A DNA stretch of 64,000 bases. Source: Candidatus Sphingomonas phytovorans. GTDB taxonomy: Bacteria; Pseudomonadota; Alphaproteobacteria; Sphingomonadales; Sphingomonadaceae. Both the position numbers and the translations under genes were made by a program. Where the stretch lies: the NCBI GenBank assembly GCA_029202385.1, contig CP119314.1:1800501-1864500 (forward strand), in the 5' to 3' direction. Shown in pieces: positions 45,417 through 53,727 of the stretch (within the stretch, counting starts at the first letter, position 1; each line of letters starts with the position of its first letter). The notes beneath the pieces are model-generated. The model was not told the origin of the DNA. It made no database searches and saw only the letters and a program-made list of their open reading frames with translations.

Positions 45417-46151
45417 TCAATCGTCAGCAGCCGGATCGAGCACCCGTGCCCAGCACAGGATGGCGACGCTGGCGGCCCCGGCCTGAAGCAGCGACCGCGT
45501 ACAGGCATCGCCGGTCGCCCCGCTGGTATGGATATCGTCGACCAGCACCACCGACTTGCCGCGCACCCTTTCGCGGGCGTGGGCCGGGATATGAAAGGCC
45601 CCGGATACGGTCTTAGCCCTGCCCCGCGCGCCCATCCCGCGCAGGGGTGGCGTAGCCCGGACACGCTGGAGCAGCATGGGGTCGTTCGCGACGCCCGATG
45701 CCCGCGTCAGCGCCCGGGCGACCAGCGCCGCTTGGTTGAATCCGCGCGACCAGATACGCCAGCGGTGAAGCGGAACCGGCACGAGCAGTTCGGCGCCCTC
45801 CGGCATCAGCCGCGCCATCTGCCGGGCAACCGTCTCGGCAAAGGCAGTGCGCCCGCCATATTTGAGCCGAAGCGCAACGGTGCGCGCGATATCGCCATAG
45901 GCAACGGCGGCACGAACGCCGGCATGACGCGGCGGCTGCCGATGGCACGCGGCACACAGCGCGCCAGGCCCACGATCATAGGCGAAAGGCGCGTGGCAGG
46001 CCGCACACCAGGGCGGGCCGAGAAAGCGGAGTTCCCCCCAACAGGCCGCGCAGAAGCGATGGTCCTCCCCTGTCACCGCACCACAACCGGGGCAGCGCGG
46101 CGGCAGCGCGAGATTGGCGACAACACGCAACGGATCGAGAAACCGCGCCAC
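45417..46151 (-). CDS. comF: ComF family phosphoribosyltransferase-like protein
   Basis: 244 residues. The N-terminal zinc-ribbon Cys set includes PPRCPGCGAVTGEDHRFCAA (further CxxC pairs at WCAACH and LCAACH), and the C-terminal PRTase domain has VVLVDDIHTSGATGDACTRS. In competent bacteria ComF helps DNA uptake; elsewhere the role is unclear. The start is taken as GTG at 46151 because AAGGG precedes it and the longer frame overlaps the divergent methyltransferase start. Heads the operon with grxC, nitrilase and DUF1178 genes. Confidence 0.88.
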   Translation of the reverse strand: MARFLDPLRVVANLALPPRCPGCGAVTGEDHRFCAACWGELRFLGPPWCAACHAPFAYDRGPGALCAACHRQPPRHAGVRAAVAYGDIARTVALRLKYGGRTAFAETVARQMARLMPEGAELLVPVPLHRWRIWSRGFNQAALVARALTRASGVANDPMLLQRVRATPPLRGMGARGRAKTVSGAFHIPAHARERVRGKSVVLVDDIHTSGATGDACTRSLLQAGAASVAILCWARVLDPAADD

Positions 46152-46194
46152 ACACCCTTGTCGCGCCGCCCGTCCGGCGGCACAAGCCTGCGCG

Positions 46195-47040
46195 GTGAGC
46201 ATCCCTGACATCTTCGACCGGACCGCACGACGCCAACGCCGCGACCGCGCCGCCGCCGATTTCGCAGAATATGACTTCCTCCGCGCGGCGATGCTCGACG
46301 GCATCCAGGAACGGCTTGCTGCGGTGACGCGCGGCTTCGATGACATACTTGATCTCGGCTGCTTCGACGGGGCCTTTCCGGCAGTTGGAGGGCACGTCGT
46401 CCGCTGCGACGCCGGTTTCGCCTTTGCTCGTGGCGCAAATGGCGTGCAGGCCGACGAGGACCGGCTGCCTTTCGCCGATGCTTCCTTCGATCTGGTTGTT
46501 TCGGCGGGCGTGCTCGACAGCGTCAACGACCTGCCCGGCGCGCTGACCCTGATCCGGCGCGCATTGCGGCCCGACGGGCTGTTCCTCGCCGCCTTTACCG
46601 GTGCGGGGACTCTCCCGGCTCTTCGCGCTGCCTTCCGCGAGGCGGAGCGCGACCGGCCGGCCGCGCGCATCCATCCGCAGATCGACGTACGATCCGCCGG
46701 CGATCTGCTGGTCCGGGCAGGCTTCGCGCTGCCCGTCGCCGACGTGGAATCGCTGAGCGTGCGCTACGGCACCCTTGGCAGGCTGCTGGGCGACCTGCGC
46801 GGCATGGCCGCGACGAACCTGCTGGTCGGGCGCACGCCGCTTCGCCGCGATACGCTGGCCCGCGCCGCCCATGCCTTCGCGGCACAGGCTGACCCGGACG
46901 GTCGCACATCGGAGCGTTTCGAGATCATCTTCCTGACGGGCTGGGCCCCTGCCCCGTCCCAGCCCCAACCGGCGCGGCGCGGCAGCGCAACGACATCACT
47001 GGCGGATGCGCTCAAGCGCGTGCCGCCCAAAGCCGATTAG
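46195..47040 (+). CDS. BioC-like SAM-dependent methyltransferase
   Basis: 281 residues from a GTG at 46195. The pattern IFDRTARRQRRDRAAADFAE followed by a SAM loop (DILDLGCFDGAFP, about residue 60) and FADASFDLVVSAGVLDSVND resembles BioC and the NDUFAF5-type methyltransferases that modify complex I subunits. The latter fit this annotation well: the RR-D start is typical. The substrate is not certain. It is divergent from comF; its stop overlaps the end of the receiver gene by 4 bp. Confidence 0.85.
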   Translation: MSIPDIFDRTARRQRRDRAAADFAEYDFLRAAMLDGIQERLAAVTRGFDDILDLGCFDGAFPAVGGHVVRCDAGFAFARGANGVQADEDRLPFADASFDLVVSAGVLDSVNDLPGALTLIRRALRPDGLFLAAFTGAGTLPALRAAFREAERDRPAARIHPQIDVRSAGDLLVRAGFALPVADVESLSVRYGTLGRLLGDLRGMAATNLLVGRTPLRRDTLARAAHAFAAQADPDGRTSERFEIIFLTGWAPAPSQPQPARRGSATTSLADALKRVPPKAD

Positions 47041-47426
47041 CCGATCATTCCATCACCAGAACCCCGGGCGAGCATCCGCCCGATCGCGTCGAACAGCGAA
47101 TCCATCGCGACGGGTTTGAACAGCACCTCGTCGGCTCCCTCCGTCAGGCAGCGCTCGCGCAGGTCGATCGCCGTATCGGCGGTCACCACGATAATCGGCA
47201 GCTTGCCCTTGGCGTCGTCACGGCCCCGAATATGCCGGATCGCCTCAAGCCCGTCCATTCCGGGCATGCGCAGGTCGACAAGGATCATGTCGAAATCCTG
47301 ATCCTCGATCATCTGAAGGCCGATCTCGCCGCTTTCGGCGCCGACCATCGATGCCCCGGCCACGTCGAGCATGTCCTTAACGACCCGCCGATTCATCGAA
47401 TCATCCTCGATAAAGAGGACATTCAT
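47037..47426 (-). CDS. Single-domain response regulator (CheY-like)
   Basis: 129 residues forming one receiver domain: acidic pair in MNVLFIEDDSMNRRVV, phosphoacceptor Asp in MILVDLRMPGMDG (about residue 51), Thr in IIVVTADTA and Lys in VLFKPVAMD. No output domain. It lies 66 bp downstream of a hybrid kinase gene in the same direction and is its likely phosphorelay partner. Confidence 0.92.
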   Translation of the reverse strand: MNVLFIEDDSMNRRVVKDMLDVAGASMVGAESGEIGLQMIEDQDFDMILVDLRMPGMDGLEAIRHIRGRDDAKGKLPIIVVTADTAIDLRERCLTEGADEVLFKPVAMDSLFDAIGRMLARGSGDGMIG

Positions 47427-47492
47427 GGCTTGAACGCCGGGGCGCTGGCCGTTTGGTGGTGAAATGGAACCATATCGGATGTCTCTATCGGA

Positions 47493-50003
47493 TCATGCCG
47501 CGCGCGTTACAAGATGGCTGGCGTTGTCGGTGTCGCTTTTGTCCAATGGGAAAAGCGCCTCGGCCAACGCCGTGCCGGCGATCGGCTTGGCAATCACGAG
47601 AGCGATGCCAGCCGTGAGAAATTCAGCGCGCTGATCGTCGCTCGGCGCGGGCCAGAGCAGCGCTGAAACAGTTCCGGATTCCGTTGCCGCGGCGGCCAGC
47701 ATCGCGAGCGCAGCGGGCATATCCTCGCCAGCCCTGACCGTCGCGTCGTCGATCAGCAACCGGGATACGCCGCCGGCAGCCAGCAGGGCTACCGCCTCGT
47801 CGACGGTGGCAGCAAACAGCACATTGCCTGCACGGGCTTCCAGAACGGCCCGCAACATGCTGCGCGAGATGGGATTGCGATCGAGGATGATCAGCGCCCC
47901 CGCTCCCGGCATTTCCTCGACCGCTTCCGCGGCCGCGGCGTGGACCAGGGGCAATTCCAGGGTGAAGACTGATCCTTCGCCCACCTGGCTGCGGACAGTG
48001 ACGTCGCCGTCCATCGCACGCGCGAGGTTGCGGCAGATCGCAAGCCCCAGCCCGGTACCGCCGAACTTGCGCGTTGTTCCGGCATCGACCTGGCGGAAGG
48101 ATTCGAAGATGATCTCGTTCTTGTCCGCCGGAATACCGATACCGGTGTCAGTAACCTCGATCTTCAGCCTCGGCCCGCCCGCACCCTCGCTGGCGAAGGC
48201 GCGCACCCGCACCGATCCCTTTTCAGTGAACTTGAGGGCATTGGAGAGGAGGTTGAAGGTGATCTGGCGCAATCGGGCGGCATCGCCCTCGATCCGGTCC
48301 GGACAATCGGCGAGATCAAGCGCGAAGGCGATGCCCTTCCCCCGCGCCTGCTCTTCCCACATGCGAGAGACCTCGAGCAGCGTCGCCTTCAGATCGAACG
48401 GCTCGCGCTCGATCGTCATGTTGCCGGTCTCCATCTTGGCGACGTCGAGAATGTCGTCGACCAGCGCGCGCATGCTGAGCCCCGCACCGTGCACCACCTC
48501 GATCCGGTCGCGGGTCGGCTCGTCAAGCTTGCGATCGGCCAGCATCACCTGGGTCATGCCGAGGATGCCGTTCAGCGGTGTGCGGATCTCATGGCTGGTG
48601 GTCGCAAGGAATTCGGTCTTGGCGGCGAGCGCCTTGCCCAGGGCGCTGTTGGTCGCGGCGAGATCGATATTCGCGGCGCGTACTTCATTGCGGCTGCGCC
48701 GGATCGTGACGAGGCCGAAGGCGAGCATCGAAACGATGATCAGCGTGGCCACGCCCGCGCCGATGAAGACGACCCGTTGAGTCTCGGCGCGCGCCTGCTC
48801 CGCCTCGTATTTGCGCTGCGCCTCGGCGGCCTGCAGCTTGGTGATCTTCAGTTCCTGATTGGCGAAATCGAAGCGCGCGGCGGCAAGCGCCGTGTTGGTC
48901 GACGCCGCCAGCGTCGAAGTCTGGTCGTCGAGGCGCTTCAACGCCTCGAGATGAACAAGTGCCTCCGCCTGCCTGCCCGTCTTCTTGAACAGGTCATAGG
49001 CGGTCTGATGCGCTTCGCGGAACGCCAGCGTGGTCGTGCTCAGGTCGACGCCGGCGAAGCTGCGCTCGATCAATGCCGTCGCACGGGCGAGATCGCCGTG
49101 CTGAAGCGCCGCTTGTGCCGCCAGCCCCAGATCCTGGCTGTCCGTCGGCATGCCCGCCGCGCGTGAGACCCGCGCCACGTCGGCGATGGTCTGGTCCGCG
49201 GCGGCAAGCTTGCCGGTGGCGAGCTGCGCTCGGGCGATGTTGCGCAGGATCTGCACCTCCCGACCGGGGCTCTTCATCGTCCGCGCCAGCGCCAGCGCCT
49301 CGTTGAATTGCTTCTCCGCCTCGGCGAAACGGTCGAGCTCCTTCAGGCACACGCCACGATTGTTATAGATGGCGAGCAGCAGCGACGGGTCGCCGCGATA
49401 GACCTCCATCGCCTGGCTCGAATAGCGCAGTCCGTTCGCATAGTCCTTCGCCTCCTGATACAGGAGCGCGATGCTCAGCAGCGCCACCGCGCGACTTCGC
49501 GTCTCGCCGAGATCGCGGAACACCGCGTGCGCCGCCTGGTAATCGGAGAGCGCTGCCGCGACATCGGCCTTTGCGGTATGCAGGCCACCGCGTGACAGCA
49601 GGATATCGCCCTTGAGCTTGGTTGGCGCTCCACCGCTGGCAACCGCCCCGTAAGCGCGATCGATCAGGGGCTGGGCATGGCCAAGATCGTTCAGGCGAAG
49701 ATAGGCCTCGCCCTGAAGCCATTGGGCGGTCGCAACGGCAATGATCCGCCGGCGGCCGTGCAATGTCCGGGCCTCTCCCTCCGCGGCCTTGGCCTTTTCG
49801 ATCGTCCTGCCCGGATCGACGAGCATCATCGCCTTGGCGTCGGCCACCATCGAGTCGAAACGGCTTCCTCCGTCCATCACCGGCGCTGCCGCCTGCGCCC
49901 GCGCCGGGGCATTCACGCCCGCCATCGCCAGCGCGATCAGCGCAGCGGCCATCAAGGTGCGAAGAGTGAACCCCATCATCGCGGGGCAGTTTGAACGGGA
50001 CAT
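47493..50003 (-). CDS. TPR-containing hybrid histidine kinase with degenerate receiver
   Basis: 836 residues. Signal segment (LMAAALIALAMAGVNAPARA), periplasmic TPR-like repeats (about 60-400), one membrane segment (VFIGAGVATLIIVSMLAFGL), HisKA with ATTSHEIRTPLNG (His about residue 471), HATPase with NLLSNALKFTEKG and GGTGLGLAICRNL. The C-terminal region looks like a receiver (GALIILDRNPISRSML; LVIAKPIAGT) but lacks the usual acidic pair and a clear phosphoacceptor context. It probably senses an envelope or metabolic cue and acts through the separate receiver downstream. Transcribed with the EAL gene upstream. Confidence 0.92.
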   Translation of the reverse strand: MSRSNCPAMMGFTLRTLMAAALIALAMAGVNAPARAQAAAPVMDGGSRFDSMVADAKAMMLVDPGRTIEKAKAAEGEARTLHGRRRIIAVATAQWLQGEAYLRLNDLGHAQPLIDRAYGAVASGGAPTKLKGDILLSRGGLHTAKADVAAALSDYQAAHAVFRDLGETRSRAVALLSIALLYQEAKDYANGLRYSSQAMEVYRGDPSLLLAIYNNRGVCLKELDRFAEAEKQFNEALALARTMKSPGREVQILRNIARAQLATGKLAAADQTIADVARVSRAAGMPTDSQDLGLAAQAALQHGDLARATALIERSFAGVDLSTTTLAFREAHQTAYDLFKKTGRQAEALVHLEALKRLDDQTSTLAASTNTALAAARFDFANQELKITKLQAAEAQRKYEAEQARAETQRVVFIGAGVATLIIVSMLAFGLVTIRRSRNEVRAANIDLAATNSALGKALAAKTEFLATTSHEIRTPLNGILGMTQVMLADRKLDEPTRDRIEVVHGAGLSMRALVDDILDVAKMETGNMTIEREPFDLKATLLEVSRMWEEQARGKGIAFALDLADCPDRIEGDAARLRQITFNLLSNALKFTEKGSVRVRAFASEGAGGPRLKIEVTDTGIGIPADKNEIIFESFRQVDAGTTRKFGGTGLGLAICRNLARAMDGDVTVRSQVGEGSVFTLELPLVHAAAAEAVEEMPGAGALIILDRNPISRSMLRAVLEARAGNVLFAATVDEAVALLAAGGVSRLLIDDATVRAGEDMPAALAMLAAAATESGTVSALLWPAPSDDQRAEFLTAGIALVIAKPIAGTALAEALFPLDKSDTDNASHLVTRAA

Positions 50004-50040
50004 GTTAAATACGCGCTAAGGGATTGCGTCGATGCGGCGC

Positions 50041-51513
50041 TCAGGCGCTCTTCCAGAAGCTTGCCGGGCGGCGGAACATCGCATGGCCCGGGTCTTCCGG
50101 GGTGCGCGCCTTATCGTCGCGCAGGAACTGGCGGAACGCGTCGATCGAGACCGGCCGGCTGATCAGATATCCCTGCACCATGTCGCATCCCATCACGCTC
50201 AGCAGCGCCATCGCCGCCTGTGTCTCGACCCCTTCCGCCGTCACTTCCATCTCCAGCGCATGCGCCAGATCGATGGTGGAGCGCACGATCAACGGGTCGC
50301 GATTGCTGCTGGTGAGTTGCAGCACGAACATCTTGTCGATCTTCAACTCCTTGGCGGGGAGCTGCTTCAGATAGGCCAGCGACGACAGGCCGGCACCGTA
50401 ATCGTCGATCGCGATGGTGATCCCGACATCGGCAAACGCCTGCAGATTGAAGATCGCGCTTTGCGGATCGCGGATCACCGAGGTTTCGGTGATCTCGAAC
50501 CCGATCCGCGCACCGCTTTCGCGTACCTTGGCGCAGGCGAGCTTCACAAAGCGCACATCGGCGAGCAACTGGCCCGAGATATTGATGAAGATGGTCAGAT
50601 CGTTGCCGTCGGTCGCGAGCAGCCTCTGGTCGGCGATCACCTGGTCGAGCGTCCAGAGAGTCAGCGCGGAGATCTCCCGGGCTTCTTCCGCCACGGTAAT
50701 GAAATCGCCCGGGAGGATCAGCCCGCGCGTCGGATGCTGCCACCGTACCAGCGCCTCGGCGCTCGCAATCTCCTGACGGCGGACATGCACCTTCGGCTGA
50801 TATTGAAGGAACATCTCCCCGTTCTTGATCGCGCCGGGCAATTCGCGGGTAAGGGTCAGCCGGTCGAAGGCCGGCGTGCCCGCGGAGAGATCCCGGATGA
50901 CGGCATGCGCCTCGCTGCGGGCCTGCTCAAGCGCGCTCTCTGCCTCTTCGGCGAGCCGCACGTCTTCGGCATTGCCCACCGGCGCGGCAGCGGCGCCAAA
51001 GTGCATATTGAGCCGATGCTGCTCCCCGTCCAGATCGAGCGGCAGATCGAAATCCGCGGTCAGACAGCCAAGCGCAGCAGCAAGGTCAGTCAGCGAATCG
51101 CCCTCGAACGCGATCTCGACAATATTGCGCCCGACCACTGAGATGCGGGCATCAGCCAGGCTCGCGTCTATCCGATCGCTGACATCGATCGGCAACCGGT
51201 CGGCCCGCGACCGGCCGAGGTGGCGGCGCAATGCCGCGAAATTCGCGATTTCGGCGAGACAAAGAAATTGCCAAGCCTTGGGCAGGGGCGGCAGCGTCTC
51301 GTCCGGGCCGTCGAGCGCCATGGCGGCACGGTCGAGCAATTGCCGCCGATGCTTCTCGAATCCGCTCATACCGCCCGGCGGGGCTTCCGCGCGCGGCGCG
51401 CCGACACCGCTTTCCTCGCCCGCGCGGTGGCGAAGGGCGGCGGACATCACCCGCCGCGTACCGCGACCCCTGGGTCCCCCTGTCGGGCCATATCTACCTG
51501 AAGCGCGCGCCAT
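50041..51513 (-). CDS. EAL-domain (c-di-GMP phosphodiesterase-like) protein
   Basis: About 490 residues. The C-terminal EAL domain has the motif ASAEALVRW (about residue 250), metal and catalytic residues in FINISG, FEITETSV and IDDYGAGLSSL, and the QGYLISRPV end. The middle region (LAEIANFAALRRHLGRSRAD) may be a degenerate GGDEF domain without GG[DE]EF. So it may hydrolyse c-di-GMP or sense it. The start is uncertain: 51513, 51447 and 51369 are all in frame and none has a good SD. It leads the EAL-kinase-receiver run. Confidence 0.88.
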   Translation of the reverse strand: MARASGRYGPTGGPRGRGTRRVMSAALRHRAGEESGVGAPRAEAPPGGMSGFEKHRRQLLDRAAMALDGPDETLPPLPKAWQFLCLAEIANFAALRRHLGRSRADRLPIDVSDRIDASLADARISVVGRNIVEIAFEGDSLTDLAAALGCLTADFDLPLDLDGEQHRLNMHFGAAAAPVGNAEDVRLAEEAESALEQARSEAHAVIRDLSAGTPAFDRLTLTRELPGAIKNGEMFLQYQPKVHVRRQEIASAEALVRWQHPTRGLILPGDFITVAEEAREISALTLWTLDQVIADQRLLATDGNDLTIFINISGQLLADVRFVKLACAKVRESGARIGFEITETSVIRDPQSAIFNLQAFADVGITIAIDDYGAGLSSLAYLKQLPAKELKIDKMFVLQLTSSNRDPLIVRSTIDLAHALEMEVTAEGVETQAAMALLSVMGCDMVQGYLISRPVSIDAFRQFLRDDKARTPEDPGHAMFRRPASFWKSA

Positions 51514-51659
51514 CGTTGTGAGCGGTAGCAGCGGACCGCTGAAGGAACTCTTAAACCTCCCGCGGCCGGCACGGAAACCCACGGGAATCCGATTGCTTTA
51601 TCCCTAATTTTCCGTTAAGAAATTCACGCGCTCGCCTGAGTGCACAAGGGAGAAAGCAA

Positions 51660-51713
51660 GTGCTTAAGTTCATTATCGCGCTGATCTACGGCGAGGGCAT
51701 CCGTCCCTGGTAA
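51660..51713 (+). CDS. Possible 17-residue peptide ORF
   Basis: GTG at 51660 follows GGGAGAAAGCAA, giving a usable SD. The peptide MLKFIIALIYGEGIRPW has a hydrophobic N-terminal half, then a charged tail, and stops with TAA just before the structured segment. It could be a leader peptide or small membrane peptide. No homologue known to me. Confidence 0.35.
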   Translation: MLKFIIALIYGEGIRPW

Positions 51714-51721
51714 ACCAGTCC

Positions 51722-51802
51722 ATCGACCCGATGCCTGGCCGAAATAACCTGTCTTTATAGAGGGTTGGCTGGGGATCGGGTCGATACGACCGCCCCCTTT
51801 TT
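51722..51802 (+). ncRNA. Candidate structured RNA or terminator
   Basis: An 11-bp closing stem atcgacccgat (51722-51732) / atcgggtcgat (51775-51785) encloses inner pairs ggcc...ggct and aacc...ggtt around an AU-rich loop (TGTCTTTATAGAG). A CCCCC-TTTTT run follows at 51793-51802. It may end a transcript for the small ORF or be a regulatory RNA; no known family was recognised. Confidence 0.35.
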
Positions 51803-51857
51803 CTCAAGCACGCAGCGTGGATCGCCCAAGGGCATGAAGGCCTCAGCCAGCCATGCA

Positions 51858-51888
51858 GTCCCGATTCGGGACTTACCGATTTCGGTAA
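51858..51888. promoter_or_regulatory. Two adjoining palindromes
   Basis: gtcccgattcgggac (51858-51872, 7-bp arms) abuts ttaccgatttcggtaa (51873-51888, 7-bp arms). Both share the CCGA-T-TCGG core. They may be operator sites for one dimeric regulator or paired hairpins. Followed by TTATTTT on plus. Confidence 0.4.
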
Positions 51889-52074
51889 ATTATTTTCTCA
51901 GATTGCTCCAAATTGGCGGCGTTTCCACCAGGAGCACATCCGGAAATTTCTAGAAAAATTTGATGCGCGAGACATCGCGGGACATGACGCAGCGCCCCCG
52001 GCGAGGTCGCTGGTCGTGAACAGAGTGCGGAAGCGCCACGGGCGCCCGCTACCCGGCCACCGTATTTGAACGAG

Positions 52075-53571
52075 TCAGGCCGTGACCGGCTCTCGGGCCG
52101 GTTCGGCCCCCTGCCGGTGTGGCACCGGGTTCGAGAACTCCATCCCGTCATCGACTGAACCGAACCGCAGCGACACAATATCCTTCGCGTAGTTCTGATG
52201 GAGCTTCCAGGGCTTCTTGTTGCCCTGTTTCGGGAATTTCTCCATCGCCCGGGTCACGTATCCGGAGGTGAAGCTCAGGAACGGCTCAGGCGTAAGCACG
52301 TCGTCGCCGATCCGCGGCGTCGCCTGGCGAAGGCCACGCTTCTTCATCGTGTTGAGCAACCGGCAGACATAAGCGCAGGTGAGATCGGCCTTCAACGTCC
52401 AGGACGCATTGGTATAGCCGAAGGACGAGGCCATGTTCGGCACGTCGCTGTACATCATACCCTTGTAGTTGAACGTCTTCGACAGATCGACCGGCGCGCC
52501 GTCGACACTGAACACCACGTCGCTCAGCAGTTGCAGTTCAAGCCCGGTCGCGGTGACGACGACATCGGCGGGAAGGTCGGCGCCCGAGGCAAGCCTGATC
52601 CCGCCCGGCGTGAATCGTTCGATCGTATCGGTGACGACCGAGGCCTCCCCCTTCTTGAGCGAGGCGAACAGATCGCCGTCGGGTACCAGGCACAGGCGCT
52701 GGTCCCAGGGATTGTAGCGCGGCGTGAAATGGGTGGCGATGTCGTAATCAGGTCCCAGTTCCGTCCGGACCATCTCGAGCAGCCGCGCCTTGGTCTTCTC
52801 CGGCCGCTTGCGCGCCAGATTGTAGAAGAACATCTGGAACAGCACGTTGCGCCACCGCGTAATGCCATAGGCAGTCATCGCCGGCAGCTTGCGGCGCAGC
52901 CAGTTGGCGAAACTGTCCTCGGCAGGACGCGACACGACATAGGTCGGCGATCGCTGCAGCATCGTCACATGCGCGGCCTTCTCGGCCATTGCGGGCACCA
53001 GCGTCACCGCGGTTGCGCCGCTGCCGATCACCACGACATTCTTGCCGGTATAGTCGAGATTCTCGGGCCAGAATTGCGGATGGACGATGCGGCCGGCAAA
53101 GTCCTCGACGCCGGGGAAATCGGGCGTGTGGCCGCGGGCATAATTATAATAGCCGCTGCACATGAAGAGGAAATTGCAGGTGAATTCGACCGGACCATCC
53201 GGCCCGTCCGCCTCGACCGTCCAGCGCGCGTCGGGCGTCGACCAGGCTGCCCGCTTCACATGATGGCGATAGCGGATGTGCCGGTCGATACCGGCCTCCC
53301 GCGCGGTGTCGTTCACATACTTCAGGATCGAGGGTCCATCGGCGATCGCCTTCGCCTCGGTCCAGGGGCGGAAGGAATAGCCCAGGGTATACATGTCGGA
53401 ATCGGAACGGATGCCGGGATAGCGGAACAGGTCCCAGGTCCCGCCCAGCGCCTCGCGGCCCTCCAGAATCACATAGCTGCGATCGGGGCTCAGCTTCTGC
53501 AGGTGATAGCCCGCGCCAATGCCGGAAATGCCGGCACCCACCACGACAACATCGAAATGTTCAACGCCCAT
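52075..53571 (-). CDS. Flavin-containing monooxygenase (Baeyer-Villiger type)
   Basis: 498 residues. The FAD Rossmann motif is VVVVGAGISGIGAGYHLQ, and the NADPH motif is VVVIGSGATAVTLVPAM. The Baeyer-Villiger fingerprint FxGxxxHxxxW reads FAGRIVHPQFWP (about residue 160). It probably inserts oxygen into ketones or oxidises heteroatoms; the substrate is unknown. The ATG at 53571 follows GGGAG at 8 nt. It stands alone, downstream of the ppdK terminator and in the same direction. Confidence 0.93.
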   Translation of the reverse strand: MGVEHFDVVVVGAGISGIGAGYHLQKLSPDRSYVILEGREALGGTWDLFRYPGIRSDSDMYTLGYSFRPWTEAKAIADGPSILKYVNDTAREAGIDRHIRYRHHVKRAAWSTPDARWTVEADGPDGPVEFTCNFLFMCSGYYNYARGHTPDFPGVEDFAGRIVHPQFWPENLDYTGKNVVVIGSGATAVTLVPAMAEKAAHVTMLQRSPTYVVSRPAEDSFANWLRRKLPAMTAYGITRWRNVLFQMFFYNLARKRPEKTKARLLEMVRTELGPDYDIATHFTPRYNPWDQRLCLVPDGDLFASLKKGEASVVTDTIERFTPGGIRLASGADLPADVVVTATGLELQLLSDVVFSVDGAPVDLSKTFNYKGMMYSDVPNMASSFGYTNASWTLKADLTCAYVCRLLNTMKKRGLRQATPRIGDDVLTPEPFLSFTSGYVTRAMEKFPKQGNKKPWKLHQNYAKDIVSLRFGSVDDGMEFSNPVPHRQGAEPAREPVTA

Positions 53572-53668
53572 GTATCGCTCTCCCACGATACCCGATATTC
53601 GATTTTTTGCCGGGACGCAAAGATCGGTTTCGATCCGCAATGCTTTTTGGGCACGGATGCTAAAAGTC

Positions 53669-53700
53669 CTTCCCCGGCCAGGACGTTCGGACCGGGGAAG
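53669..53700 (-). terminator. Terminator of the ppdK gene
   Basis: Arms cttccccgg (53669-53677) and ccggggaag (53692-53700); on the minus strand ACTTTTAG follows. A second small palindrome gccgcttgagcggc (53710-53723) lies next to the ppdK stop. Confidence 0.75.
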
Positions 53701-53727
53701 TATCAATATGCCGCTTGAGCGGCGAAA

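Larger units (their letters stand above)
51514..52074. other. Regulatory-looking intergenic region before the EAL operon
   Basis: 560 bp containing a 17-residue ORF (51660-51713), a structured segment (51722-51785) and tandem palindromes (51858-51888). No longer gene is credible. It is less GC-rich than the surrounding genes. Confidence 0.6.
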
